Source: Miscanthus floridulus (taxonomy: Eukaryota > Streptophyta > Magnoliopsida > Poales > Poaceae). Taken from it: a stretch of DNA of 64,000 nucleotides. Shown here piece by piece: positions 24,801 through 38,718 of this stretch. Position numbers and translations under genes: made by a program. Within the stretch, counting starts at the first letter, position 1. Each line of letters starts with the position of its first letter. The notes beneath the pieces are model-generated. The model had not been told where the DNA came from. It was given only the letters and a program-made list of their open reading frames with translations, and ran no database searches. The stretch covers positions 39,502,675-39,566,674 of the forward strand of contig NC_089593.1 in the NCBI RefSeq assembly GCF_019320115.1. The letters are read 5' to 3'.

Positions 24801-27800
24801 GTTTGGAACAATCCGTGCACCTATCTTGCACTAATACTGACACTATCTCCAAACAGACCGAAACAAGATTCCACTTGAGCCTCGTCATCTAGGAGTTCCA
24901 TCGGGTGCTTCCAAAATGATTTCCGAGACTTGTTTGGCACAGACCGTGCACCTATCTTGCACTAATACTAACACTATCTCCAAACGGACTGAAACAAGAT
25001 TCCACTTGAACCTCGTCACCTAGGAGTACCATCGGGTGCATCCAAAATGATTTCTAATCCTATGGTACGTTTGGCACAAACCATGCACCTATCTTGCACT
25101 AATCCTAACACTATATCCAAACAGACCGAAACGAGATTCCACTTGAGCCTCGTCACCTAGGATTTCTATCGGGTGCGGTCAAAATGATTTTCGAGCCTTG
25201 TTTGGAACAAACCATGCACTTATCTTGCACTAATACTAATACTATCTCCAAACAGACTGAAACAAGATTCCACTTGAGCCTCGTCGCCTAGGAGTTCCAT
25301 CGGGTGCTTCCGAAATGATTTCCGAGCCTTGTTTGGCACAAACCGTGCACCTATCTTGCACTGATACTAACACTATCTCCAAATGGACCGAAACAAGATT
25401 CCACTTGAGCCTCGTCACCTAGGAGTACCATCAGGTGCGTCCAAAATGATTTCTGAGCCTATGGTACATTAGGCACAAACTGTGCACCTATATTGCACTA
25501 ATACTAACACTATATCTAAATGGACCGAAACGAGATTCCACTTGAGCCTCGTCACATAGGAGTTCTATTGGGTGCGGTCAAAATGATTTCCGAGCCTTGT
25601 TTGGAACAAACCGTGCACCTATCTTGCACTAATACTAACACTATCTCCAAACGAACTGAAACAAGATTCCACTTGAGCCTCGTCACCTAGGAGTACCATC
25701 GGGTGCGTCCAAAATGATTTCTGATCCTATGGTACGTTTGGCACAAACCATGCACCTATCTTGCACTAATCCTAACACTATATCCAAACGGACCGAAATG
25801 AGATTCCACTTGAGCCTCGTCACCTAGGAGTTCTATCGGGTGCGGTCAAAATGATTTCCAAGCCTTGTTTGTAACAAACCGTGCACTTATCTTGCACTAA
25901 TACTAATACTATCTCCAAACGAACTGAAACAAGATTCCACTTGAGCCTCGTCGCCTAGAAGTTCCATCGGGTGCTTCCAAAATGATTTCCGAGCCTTGTT
26001 TGGCACAAACCGTGCACCTATCTTTCATTGATACTAACACTATCTCCAAACGGACTAAAACAAGATTCCACTTGAGCCTCGTCACCTAGGAGTTCCATTG
26101 GGTGCGTCCAAAATGATTTTCTGAGCCTATGGTACATTAGGCACAAACCGTGCACCTATCTTGCACTAATACTAACACTATATCCAAACGGACCGAAATG
26201 AGATTCCACTTGAGCCTCGTCGCCTAGGAGTTCTATCGGGTGCGGTCAAAATGATTTCCGAGCACTGTTTGGAACAAACCGTGCACCTATCTTGCACTAA
26301 TACTAACACTAACTCAAAACGGACCGAAACAAGATTCCACTTGAGCCTCGTCATCTACGAGATCCATCGGGTGCTTCCGAAATAATTTCTGAGCCTTGTT
26401 TGGCACAAACCGTGCACCTATCTTGCACTGATACTAACACTATCTTCAAACGGACCGAAACAATATTCCACTTGAGCCTCGTCACCTAGGAGTACCATCA
26501 GGTGTGTCCAAAATGATTTCTGAGCCTATAGTACATTTGGCACAGGCCATGCACCTATCTTACACTAATACTAACACTATATCTAAACGGACTGAAACGA
26601 GATTCCACTTGAGCCTCATCACCTAGGAGTACCATCGGGTGCGTCCAAAATGATTTTTGATCCTATGGTACATTTGGCACAAACCGTGCACCTATCTTGC
26701 ACTAATCCTAACACTATATCCAAATGGACCGAAACGAGATTCCACTTGAGCCTCGTCACCTAGGAGTTCTATCGGGTGCGGTCAAAATGATTTCTGAGCC
26801 TTGTTTGGAACAAACCGTACACTTATCTTGCACTAATACTAATACTGTCTCCAAACGGACTGAAACACGATTCCACTTGAGCCTCGTCGCCTAGGAGTTC
26901 CATCGGGTTCTTCCGAAATGATTTCTGAGCCTTGTCTGGCACAAACCGTGCACCTATCTTTCATTGATACTAACACAATCTCCAAACGGACTGAAACAAG
27001 ATTCCACTTGAGCCTCGTAACCTAGGAGTCCATCGGGTGCGTCCAAAATGATTTCTGAGCCTATGGTACATTAGGCACAAACTATGCACCTATCTTGCAC
27101 TAATACTAACACTATATCCAAACGGACCGAAATGAGATTCCACTTGAGCCTCGTCGCCTAGGAGTTCTATCGGGTGCGGTCAAAATGATTTCCGAGCCTT
27201 GTTTGGAACAAACCATGCACTTATCTTGCACTAATACTAATACTATCTCCAAACGGACTGAAACAAGATTCCACTTGAGCCTCGTCATCTAGGAGTTCCA
27301 TCGGGTGCTTCCGAAATGATTTTTGAGACTTGTTTGGCACAAACCGTGCACCTATCTTGCACTGATACTAACACTATCTCCAAACATACCAAAACAAGAT
27401 TCCACTTGAGCCATGTCACCTAGGAGTACCATCGGGTGCGTCCAAAACGATTTCTGAGCCTATGGTCCTTTGGGCACAAACTGTGCACCTATCTTGCACT
27501 AATACTAACACTATATCCAAACGGACCGAAACGAGATTTCACTTGAGCCTCGTCACCTAGGAGTTCTATTGGGTGCGGTCAAAATGATTTCCGAGCCTTG
27601 TTTAGAACAAACCGTGCACCTATCTTGCACTGATACTAACACTATCTTCAAACGGACCGAAACAAGATTCCACTTGAGCCTCGTCATCTAGGAGTTCCAT
27701 CGGGTGCTTCCAAAATGATTTCCGAGACTTGTTTGGCACAAACCGTTCACCTATCTTGCACTAATACTAACACTATCTCCAAACAGACTGAAATAAGATT

Positions 27801-28266
27801 CCACTTGAGCCTCGTCACCTAGGAGTACCATCGGCTATGTCCAAAATGATTTCTGATCCTATGGTACGTTTGGCACAAACCGTGCAACTATCTTACACTA
27901 ATACTAACACTATCTCCAAATGGACCAAAATAAGATTCCACTTGAGCCTCATCACCTAAGAGTTCCATCGGGTGCTTCTGAAATGATTTTCGAGTCTTGT
28001 TTGGCACAAACCGTGCACCTATCTTGCACTGATACTAACACTATCTCCAAACGGACCGAAACTTGATTCCACCTGAGCCTCGTCACCTAGGAGTACCATC
28101 GGGTGCATCCAAAATGATTTCTGAGGCTATGGTACTTTTGGCACAGATCGTGCACCTATCTTGCACTAATACTAACACTATATCCAAATGGACCGAAACG
28201 AGATTCCACTTGAGCCTCGTCACCTAGGAGTTCTATCGGGTGCGGTCAAAATGATTTCTGAGCCTT
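24801..28266 (+). repeat. 3,466-bp HOR unit, copy 2 (26 monomers)
   Basis: This is a second copy of the 3.47-kb unit, one base shorter because of a deletion at GGAGTCCATC near 27,028. It ends at the core at 28,267, which reads GTTTGGAACCAACC and starts a different context. Sequence agreement with copy 1 is very high by eye, with scattered changes, many of them C/T or G/A at CpG positions. Confidence 0.87.
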
Positions 28267-28534
28267 GTTTGGAACCAACCGTGCACCTGTCTTGCACTAA
28301 TACTAACACTATCTCCAAACAGACTAAAACAAGATTCCACTTGAGCCTCGTCACCTAGGAGTACCATCGGGTGCGTCCAAAATGATTTCTGATCCTATGG
28401 TACGTTTGGCACAAACCGTGCACCTATCTTGCACTAATCCTAACACTATATCTAAACGGAATGAAACGAGATTCCACTTGAGCCTCGTCACCTAGGAGTT
28501 CTATCGGGTGCGGTCAAAATGATTTCTGAGCCTT
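28267..28534 (+). repeat. 268-bp satellite dimer linking two HOR regions
   Basis: One 131-mer and one 137-mer lie between the last 3.47-kb unit and the 6,158-bp duplicated segment. The dimer is not repeated ahead of the second copy of that segment at 34,693, so it is outside the duplication. Confidence 0.75.
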
Positions 28535-30291
28535 GTTTGGAACAAACTATGCACCTGTCTTGCACTAATACTAACACTATCTCCAAACAGGTCGAAACAA
28601 GATTCCACTTGAGCCTCGTCACCAAGGAGTACCATCGGGTGCGTCCAAAACGATTTCTGATCCTATGGTACGTTTGGCACAAACCGTGCACCTATCTTGC
28701 ACTGATAATAACACTGTCTCCAAATGGACCGAAACAAGATTCCACTTGAGCCTCATCATCTAGGAGTACCATCAGGTGCGTCCAAAATGATTTCTGATCC
28801 TATGGTACATTTGGTACAAACCATGCACCTATCTTGCACTAATACTAACACTATCTCCAAACAGACCGAAACAAGATTCCACTTGAGCCTCGTCACCTAG
28901 GAGTACCATCAGGTGCGTCCAAAATGATTTCTGATCCTATGGTACGTTTGGCACAAACCGTGCACCTATCTTGCACTGATACTATCACTATCTCCAAACG
29001 GACCGAAACAAGATTCCACTTGAGCCTCGTCATCTTGGAGTTCTATCGGGTGCGGTCAAAATGATTTCTGAGCCTTGTTTGGAACAAACCATGCACCTGT
29101 CTTGCAATAATACTAACACTATCTCCAAACAGACCGAAACAAGATTCCACTTGAGCCTCGTCGCCTAGGAGTACCATCGGGTGCGTCCAAAATGATTTCT
29201 GATCCTATGGTACGTTTGGCACAAACCGTGCACCTATCTTGCACTGATACAAACACTATCTCCAAATGGACCAAAACAAGATTCCACTTGAGCGCCGTCA
29301 CCTAGGAGTACCATCGAGTGCATCCAAAACAATTTCTGAGCCTATGGTACTTTTGGCACAGACCTTGCACCTATCTTGCACTAATACTAACACTATATCC
29401 AAACGGACCGAAACGAGATTCCACTTGAGCCTCGTCACCTTGGAGTTCTATCGGGTGCGGTCAAAATGATTTCCGAGCCTTGTTTGGAACAAACCGTGCA
29501 CCTGTCTTGCACTAATACTAACACTATCTCCAAACGGACTGAAACAAGATTCCACTTGAGCCTCGTCACCTAGGAGTACCATCGGGTGCGTCCAAAATGA
29601 TTTCTGATCCTACGGAACGTTTGGCACAAACCGTGCACCTATCTTGCACTAATCCTAACACTACATCGAAACGGACCGAAACGAGATTCCACTTGAGCCT
29701 CATCACTTAGGAGTTCTATCGGGTGCGGTCAAAATGATTTCCGAACCTTGTTTGGAACAAACTGTGCACCTGTCTTGCACTAATACTAACACTATCTCCA
29801 AATGGACTGAAACAAGATTCCACTTGAGCCTCGTCACCTAGGAGTACCATCGGGTGCGTCCAAAATGATTTCTGAACCTATGGTACGTTTGGCACAAACC
29901 GTTCACCTATCTTGCACTAATACTAACACTATATCCAAACGGACCGAAATGAGATTCCACTTGAGCCTCGTCACCTAGGAGTACCATCGGGTGCATCCAA
30001 AAAGATTTCTGAGCCTATAGTACATTTGGCACAGGCCGTGCACCTATCTTGCACTGATACTAACACTATCCCCAAACGGACCGAAACAAGATTCCACTTG
30101 AGCCTCGTCACCTAGGAGTACCATCGGGTGCGTCCAAAATGATTTCTGATCCTATGGTATGTTTGGCACAAACTGTGTACCCATCTTGCACTAATACTAA
30201 CACTATCTCCAAACGGACCGAAACAAGATTCCACTTGAGCCTCGTCACCTTGGAGTTCTATCGGGTGCTTTCGAAATGATTTTCGAGCCTT
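28535..30291 (+). repeat. 13-monomer block X, copy 1 (1,757 bp)
   Basis: Thirteen monomers, nine of them 137 bp, starting with a GTTTGGAACAAACTATG core. The block matches 34,693-36,449 at an offset of exactly 6,158 bp and does not belong to the 21-monomer HOR. Its composition is close to the older dimer-rich repeats, for example the GCGCCGTCACC monomer that is also present near 53,990 and 56,800. It joins the 21-mer HOR at monomer 5 of that unit (30,292). Confidence 0.87.
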
Positions 30292-32560
30292 GTTTGGCAC
30301 AAACCGTGCACCTTTCTTGCACTGATACTAACACTATCTCCAAACGGACTGAAACAAGATTCCACTTGAGCCTCGTCACCTAGGAGTACCATCAGGTGCG
30401 TCCAAAACGATTTCTGAGCTTATAGTACGTTTAGCACAGGCTGTGCACCTATATTGCACTAAAACTAACACTATATCTAAATGGACCGAAATGAGATTCC
30501 ACTTGGGCCTCATCACATAGGAGTTCTATTGTGTGCGGTCAAAATGATTTCCGAGCCTTGTTTGGAACAAACCATGCACCTGTCTTGCACTAATACTAAC
30601 ACTATCTCCAAACGAACTGAAACAAGATTCCACTTGAGCCTCGTCACCTAGGAGTACCATCGGGTGCGTCCAAAATAATTTCTGGTCCTATGGTACGTTT
30701 GGCACAAACCGTGCACCTATCTTGCACTAATCCTAACACTATATCCAAATGGACTGAAATGAGATTCCACTTGAGCCTCGTCACCTAGGAGTTCTATCGG
30801 GTGCGGTCAAAATGATTTCCGAGCCTTGTTTGTAACAAACCGTGCACTTATCTTGCACTAATACTAATACTATCTCCAAACGGACTGAAACAAGATTCCA
30901 CTTAAGCCTCGTCGCCTAGGAGTTCCATCGGGTGCTTCCAAAATGATTTCCGAGCCTTGTTTGGCACAAACCGTGCACCTATCTTTAATTGATACTAACA
31001 CTATCTCCAAACGGACTGAAACAAGATTCCACTTGAGCCTCGTCACCTAGGAGTTCCATCGGGTGCGTCCAAAACAATTTTCTGAGCCTATGGTACATTA
31101 GGGACAAACCGTGCACCTATCTTGCACTAATACTAACACTATATCCAAACGGACCGAAATGAGATTCCACTTGAGCCTCGTCGCCTAGGAGTTCTATCGG
31201 GTGCGGTCAAAATGATTTCCGAGCACTGTTTGGAACAAACCGTGCACCTATCTTGCACTAATACTAACACTAACTCCAAACGGACCGAAACAAGATTCCA
31301 CTTGAGCCTCGTCATCTACGAGATCCATCGGGTGCTTCCGAAATAATTTCCGAGCCTTGTTTGGCACAACCGTGCACCTATCTTGCACTGATACTAACAC
31401 TATCTTCAAATGGACCGAAACAAGATTCCACTTGAGCCTCGTCACCTAGGAGTACCATCGGGTGCGTCCAAAACGATTTCTGAACCTATAGTACATTTGG
31501 CACAGGCCATGCACCTATCTTGCACTAATACTAACACTATATCTAAACGACCTGAAACGAGATTCCACTTGAGCCTCGTCACCTAGGAGTACCATCGGGT
31601 GCGTCCAAAATGATTTTTGATCCTATGGTAGATTTGGCACAAACCATGCACCTATCTTGCACTAATCCTAACACTATATCCAAATGGACTGAAATGAGAT
31701 TCCACTTGAGCCTCGTCACCTAGGAGTTCTATCGGGTGCGGTCAAAATGATTTCCGAGCCTTGTTTGGAACAAACCGTGCACTTATCTTGCACTAATACT
31801 AATACTATCTCCAAACGGACTGAAACATGATTCCACTTGAGCCTCGTCGCCTAGGAGTTCCATCGGATGCTTCCAAAATGATTTCTGAGCCTTGTTTGGC
31901 ACAAACCGTGCACCTATCTTTCATTGATACTAACACTATCTCCAAACGGACTGAAACAAGATTCCACTTGAGCCTCGTCACCTAGGAGTTCCATTGGGTG
32001 CGTCCAAAACGATTTCTGAGCGTATGGTACATTAGGCACAAACCATGCACCTATCTTGCACTAATACTAACACTATATCCAAACGGACCGAAATGAGATT
32101 CCACTTGAGCCTTGTCGCCTAGGAGTTCTATCGGGTGCGGTCAAAATGATTTCCGAGCCTTGTTTGGAACAAACCATGCACTTATCTTGCACTAATACTA
32201 ATACTATCTCCAAACGGACTGATACAAGATTCCACTTGAGCCTCGTCATCTAGGAGTTCCATCGGGTGCTTCCGAAATGATTTTTGAGACTTGTTTGGCA
32301 CAAACCGTGCACCTATCTTGCACTGATACTAACACTATCTCCAAACATACCGAAACAAGATTCCACTTGAGCCACGTCACTTAGGAGTACCATCGGGTGC
32401 GTCCAAAACGATTTCTGAGCCTATGGTCCATTAGGCACAAACTGTGCACCTATCTTGCACTAATACTAACACTATATCCAAACGGACCGAAACGAGATTT
32501 CACTTGAGCCTCGTCACCTAGGAGTTCTGTTGGGTGCGGTCAAAATGATTTCCGAGCCTT
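30292..32560 (+). repeat. 21-mer HOR, partial copy (monomers 5-21)
   Basis: It begins at monomer 5 of the HOR, recognisable by TTTCGAAATGATTTTCGAG just before the core and CACCTTTCTTGCAC just after it. It ends before the GTTTGGAACAATCC core of monomer 1. Length is 2,269 bp. The left edge is a recombinant join to block X within the shared text GAGTTCTATCGGGTGC. Confidence 0.87.
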
Positions 32561-34692
32561 GTTTGGAACAATCCGTGCACCTATCTTGCACTAATACTGA
32601 CACTATCTCCAAACAGACCGAAACAAGATTCCACTTGAGCCTCGTCATATAGGAGTTCCATTGGGTGCTTCCAAAATGATTTCCGAGACTTGTTTGGCAC
32701 AGACCGTGCACCTATCTTGCACTAATACTAACACTATCTCCAAACGGACTGAAACAAGATTCCACTTGTGCCTCGTCACCTAGGAGTACCATCGAGTGCG
32801 TCCAAAATGATTTCTAATCCTATGGTACGTTTGGCACAAACCGTGCACCTATCTTGCACTAATCCTAACACTATATCCAAACGGACCGAAACGAGATTCC
32901 ACTTGAGCCTCGTCACCTAGGATTTCTATCGGGTGCGGTCAAAATGATTTCCGAGCCTTGTTTGGGACAAACCATGTACTTATCTTGCACTAATACTAAT
33001 ACTATCTCCCAACGGACTGAAACAAGATTCCACTTGAGCCTCGTCGCCTAGGAGTTCCATCGGGTGCTTTCGAAATGATTTTCGAGCCTTATTTGGCACA
33101 AACCGTGCACCTTTCTTGCACTGATACTAACACTATCTCCAAACGGACTGAAACAAGATTCCACTTGAGCCTCGTCACCTAGGAGTACCATCAGGTGCGT
33201 CCAAAACGATTTCTGAGCTTATAGTACGTTTAGCACAGGCTGTGCACCTATATTGCACTAAAACTAACACTATATCTAAATGGACCGAAATGAGATTCCA
33301 CTTGAGCCTCGTCACATAGGAGTTCTATTGTGTGCGGTCAAAATGATTTCCGAGCCTTGTTTGGAACAAACCGTGCACCTGTCTTGCACTAATACTAACA
33401 CTATCTCCAAACGAACTGAAATAAGATTCCACTTGAGCCTCGTCACCTAGGAGTACCATCGGGTGCGTCCAAAATGATTTCTGATCCTATGGTACGTTTG
33501 GCACAAACCGTGCACCTATCTTGCACTAATCCTAACACTATATCCAAATGGACCAAAATGAGATTCCACTTGAGCCTCGTCACCTAGGAGTTCTATCGGG
33601 TGCGGTCAAAATGATTTCCGAGCCTTGTTTGTAACAAACCGTGCACTTATCTTGCACTAATACTAATACTATCTCCAAACGGACTGAAACAAGATTCCAC
33701 TTGAGCCTCGTCGCCTAGGAGTTCCATCGGGTGCTTCCAAAATGATTTCCGAGCCTTGTTTGGCACAAACCGTGCACCTATCTTTAATTGATACTAACAC
33801 TATCTCCAAACGGACTGAAACAAGATTCCACTTGAGCCTCGTCACCTAGGAGTTCCATCGGGTGCGTCCAAAACAATTTTCTGAGCCTATGGTACATTAG
33901 GGACAAACCGTGCACCTATCTTGCACTAATACTAACACTATATCCAAACGGACCGAAATGAGATTCCACTTGAGCCTCGTCGCCTAGGAGTTCTATCGGG
34001 TGCGGTCAAAATGATTTCCGAGCACTGTTTGGAACAAACCGTGCACCTATCTTGCACTAATACTAACACTAACTCCAAACGGACCGAAACAAGATTCCAC
34101 TTGAGCCTCGTCATCTACGAGATCCATCGGGTGCTTCCGAAATAATTTCCGAGCCTTGTTTGGCACAACCGTGCACCTATCTTGCACTGATACTAACACT
34201 ATCTTCAAATGGACCGAAACAAGATTCCACTTGAGCCTCGTCACCTAGGAGTACCATCGGGTGCGTCCAAAACGATTTCTGAACCTATAGTACATTTGGC
34301 ACAGGCCATGCACCTATCTTGCACTAATACTAACACTATATCTAAACGACCTGAAACGAGATTCCACTTGAGCCTCGTCACCTAGGAGTACCATCGGGTG
34401 CGTCCAAAATGATTTTTGATCCTATGGTAGATTTGGCACAAACCGTGCACCTATCTTGCACTAATCCTAACACTATATCCAAATGGACTGAAATGAGATT
34501 CCACTTGAGCCTCGTCACCTAGGAGTTCTATCGGGTGCGGTCAAAATGATTTCCGAGCCTTGTTTGGAACAAACCGTGCACTTATCTTGCACTAATACTA
34601 ATACTATCTCCAAACGGACTGAAACATGATTCCACTTGAGCCTCGTCGCCTAGGAGTTCCATCGGATGCTTCCAAAATGATTTCTGAGCCTT
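32561..34692 (+). repeat. 21-mer HOR, partial copy (monomers 1-16)
   Basis: 2,132 bp in phase with the preceding partial copy; for example the TCTACGAGATCC region near 31,315 recurs near 34,114. It stops at the end of monomer 16, where monomer 17 (TTTCATTG type) would follow. Instead block X starts again, inside the text CAAAATGATTTCTGAGCC shared by both. Confidence 0.87.
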
Positions 34693-36449
34693 GTTTGGAA
34701 CAAACTATGCACCTGTCTTGCACTAATACTAACACTATCTCCAAACAGGTCGAAACAAGATTCCACTTGAGCCTCGTCACCAAGGAGTACCATCGGGTGC
34801 GTCCAAAACGATTTCTGATCCTATGGTACGTTTGGCACAAACCGTGCACCTATCTTGCACTGATAATAACACTGTCTCCAAATGGACCGAAACAAGATTC
34901 CACTTGAGCCTCATCATCTAGGAGTACCATCAGGTGCGTCCAAAATGATTTCTGATCCTATGGTACATTTGGTACAAACCATGCACCTATCTTGCACTAA
35001 TACTAACACTATCTCCAAACAGACCGAAACAAGATTCCACTTGAGCCTCGTCACCTAGGAGTACCATCAGGTGCGTCCAAAATGATTTCTGATCCTATGG
35101 TACGTTTGGCACAAACCGTGCACCTATCTTGCACTGATACTATCACTATCTCCAAACGGACCGAAACAAGATTCCACTTGAGCCTCGTCATCTTGGAGTT
35201 CTATCGGGTGCGGTCAAAATGATTTCTGAGCCTTGTTTGGAACAAACCATGCACCTGTCTTGCAATAATACTAACACTATCTCCAAACAGACCGAAACAA
35301 GATTCCACTTGAGCCTCGTCGCCTAGGAGTACCATCGGGTGCGTCCAAAATGATTTCTGATCCTATGGTACGTTTGGCACAAACCGTGCACCTATCTTGC
35401 ACTGATACAAACACTATCTCCAAATGGACCAAAACAAGATTCCACTTGAGCGCCGTCACCTAGGAGTACCATCGAGTGCATCCAAAACAATTTCTGAGCC
35501 TATGGTACTTTTGGCACAGACCTTGCACCTATCTTGCACTAATACTAACACTATATCCAAACGGACCGAAACGAGATTCCACTTGAGCCTCGTCACCTTG
35601 GAGTTCTATCGGGTGCGGTCAAAATGATTTCCGAGCCTTGTTTGGAACAAACCGTGCACCTGTCTTGCACTAATACTAACACTATCTCCAAACGGACTGA
35701 AACAAGATTCCACTTGAGCCTCGTCACCTAGGAGTACCATCGGGTGCGTCCAAAATGATTTCTGATCCTACGGAACGTTTGGCACAAACCGTGCACCTAT
35801 CTTGCACTAATCCTAACACTACATCGAAACGGACCGAAACGAGATTCCACTTGAGCCTCATCACTTAGGAGTTCTATCGGGTGCGGTCAAAATGATTTCC
35901 GAACCTTGTTTGGAACAAACTGTGCACCTGTCTTGCACTAATACTAACACTATCTCCAAATGGACTGAAACAAGATTCCACTTGAGCCTCGTCACCTAGG
36001 AGTACCATCGGGTGCGTCCAAAATGATTTCTGAACCTATGGTACGTTTGGCACAAACCGTTCACCTATCTTGCACTAATACTAACACTATATCCAAACGG
36101 ACCGAAATGAGATTCCACTTGAGCCTCGTCACCTAGGAGTACCATCGGGTGCATCCAAAAAGATTTCTGAGCCTATAGTACATTTGGCACAGGCCGTGCA
36201 CCTATCTTGCACTGATACTAACACTATCCCCAAACGGACCGAAACAAGATTCCACTTGAGCCTCGTCACCTAGGAGTACCATCGGGTGCGTCCAAAATGA
36301 TTTCTGATCCTATGGTATGTTTGGCACAAACTGTGTACCCATCTTGCACTAATACTAACACTATCTCCAAACGGACCGAAACAAGATTCCACTTGAGCCT
36401 CGTCACCTTGGAGTTCTATCGGGTGCTTTCGAAATGATTTTCGAGCCTT
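34693..36449 (+). repeat. 13-monomer block X, copy 2 (1,757 bp)
   Basis: This is the second copy of block X, in the same order and with the same private variants as 28,535-30,291: AACAGGTCGAAAC, CTGATAATAACAC, GATACTATCAC, CCTACGGAACG and AAAAGATTTC. It is embedded in 21-mer HOR on both sides, between monomer 16 and monomer 5. Confidence 0.88.
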
Positions 36450-38718
36450 GTTTGGCACAAACCGTGCACCTTTCTTGCACTGATACTAACACTATCTCCA
36501 AACGGACTGAAACAAGATTCCACTTGAGCCTCGTCACCTAGGAGTACCATCAGGTGCGTCCAAAACGATTTCTGAGCTTATAGTACGTTTAGCACAGGCT
36601 GTGCACCTATATTGCACTAAAACTAACACTATATCTAAATGGACCGAAATGAGATTCCACTTGGGCCTCATCACATAGGAGTTCTATTGTGTGCGGTCAA
36701 AATGATTTCCGAGCCTTGTTTGGAACAAACCATGCACCTGTCTTGCACTAATACTAACACTATCTCCAAACGAACTGAAACAAGATTCCACTTGAGCCTC
36801 GTCACCTAGGAGTACCATCGGGTGCGTCCAAAATAATTTCTGGTCCTATGGTACGTTTGGCACAAACCGTGCACCTATCTTGCACTAATCCTAACACTAT
36901 ATCCAAATGGACTGAAATGAGATTCCACTTGAGCCTCGTCACCTAGGAGTTCTATCGGGTGCGGTCAAAATGATTTCCGAGCCTTGTTTGTAACAAACCG
37001 TGCACTTATCTTGCACTAATACTAATACTATCTCCAAACGGACTGAAACAAGATTCCACTTAAGCCTCGTCGCCTAGGAGTTCCATCGGGTGCTTCCAAA
37101 ATGATTTCCGAGCCTTGTTTGGCACAAACCGTGCACCTATCTTTAATTGATACTAACACTATCTCCAAACGGACTGAAACAAGATTCCACTTGAGCCTCG
37201 TCACCTAGGAGTTCCATCGGGTGCGTCCAAAACAATTTTCTGAGCCTATGGTACATTAGGGACAAACCGTGCACCTATCTTGCACTAATACTAACACTAT
37301 ATCCAAACGGACCGAAATGAGATTCCACTTGAGCCTCGTCGCCTAGGAGTTCTATCGGGTGCGGTCAAAATGATTTCCGAGCACTGTTTGGAACAAACCG
37401 TGCACCTATCTTGCACTAATACTAACACTAACTCCAAACGGACCGAAACAAGATTCCACTTGAGCCTCGTCATCTACGAGATCCATCGGGTGCTTCCGAA
37501 ATAATTTCCGAGCCTTGTTTGGCACAACCGTGCACCTATCTTGCACTGATACTAACACTATCTTCAAATGGACCGAAACAAGATTCCACTTGAGCCTCGT
37601 CACCTAGGAGTACCATCGGGTGCGTCCAAAACGATTTCTGAACCTATAGTACATTTGGCACAGGCCATGCACCTATCTTGCACTAATACTAACACTATAT
37701 CTAAACGACCTGAAACGAGATTCCACTTGAGCCTCGTCACCTAGGAGTACCATCGGGTGCGTCCAAAATGATTTTTGATCCTATGGTAGATTTGGCACAA
37801 ACCGTGCACCTATCTTGCACTAATCCTAACACTATATCCAAATGGACTGAAATGAGATTCCACTTGAGCCTCGTCACCTAGGAGTTCTATCGGGTGCGGT
37901 CAAAATGATTTCCGAGCCTTGTTTGGAACAAACCGTGCACTTATCTTGCACTAATACTAATACTATCTCCAAACGGACTGAAACATGATTCCACTTGAGC
38001 CTCGTCGCCTAGGAGTTCCATCGGATGCTTCCAAAATGATTTCTGAGCCTTGTTTGGCACAAACCGTGCACCTATCTTTCATTGATACTAACACTATCTC
38101 CAAACGGACTGAAACAAGATTCCACTTGAGCCTCGTCACCTAGGAGTTCCATTGGGTGCGTCCAAAACGATTTCTGAGCGTATGGTACATTAGGCACAAA
38201 CCATGCACCTATCTTGCACTAATACTAACACTATATCCAAACGGACCGAAATGAGATTCCACTTGAGCCTTGTCGCCTAGGAGTTCTATCGGGTGCGGTC
38301 AAAATGATTTCCGAGCCTTGTTTGGAACAAACCATGCACTTATCTTGCACTAATACTAATACTATCTCCAAACGGACTGATACAAGATTCCACTTGAGCC
38401 TCGTCATCTAGGAGTTCCATCGGGTGCTTCCGAAATGATTTTTGAGACTTGTTTGGCACAAACCGTGCACCTATCTTGCACTGATACTAACACTATCTCC
38501 AAACATACCGAAACAAGATTCCACTTGAGCCACGTCACTTAGGAGTACCATCGGGTGCGTCCAAAACGATTTCTGAGCCTATGGTCCATTAGGCACAAAC
38601 TGTGCACCTATCTTGCACTAATACTAACACTATATCCAAACGGACCGAAACGAGATTTCACTTGAGCCTCGTCACCTAGGAGTTCTGTTGGGTGCGGTCA
38701 AAATGATTTCCGAGCCTT
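36450..38718 (+). repeat. 21-mer HOR, partial copy (monomers 5-21)
   Basis: This is the same partial unit as 30,292-32,560, 6,158 bp later. It continues directly into the complete copies of the HOR. Confidence 0.87.

Larger units (their letters stand above)
28535..34692 (+). repeat. 6,158-bp segmental duplication, copy 1 (46 monomers)
   Basis: Block X plus 4,401 bp of 21-mer HOR (monomers 5-21, then 1-16). The same segment follows at once as 34,693-40,850. I noticed one clear difference by eye (ACCATGCACC near 31,645 against ACCGTGCACC near 37,803), so the duplication is very recent or is an assembly artefact. Confidence 0.88.

Noticed and set aside
28535..36449. Block X as a transposon inserted twice
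   Set aside because: It consists only of satellite monomers in phase with the surroundings, with no terminal repeats or target-site duplication. The second copy is explained by the 6,158-bp tandem duplication.
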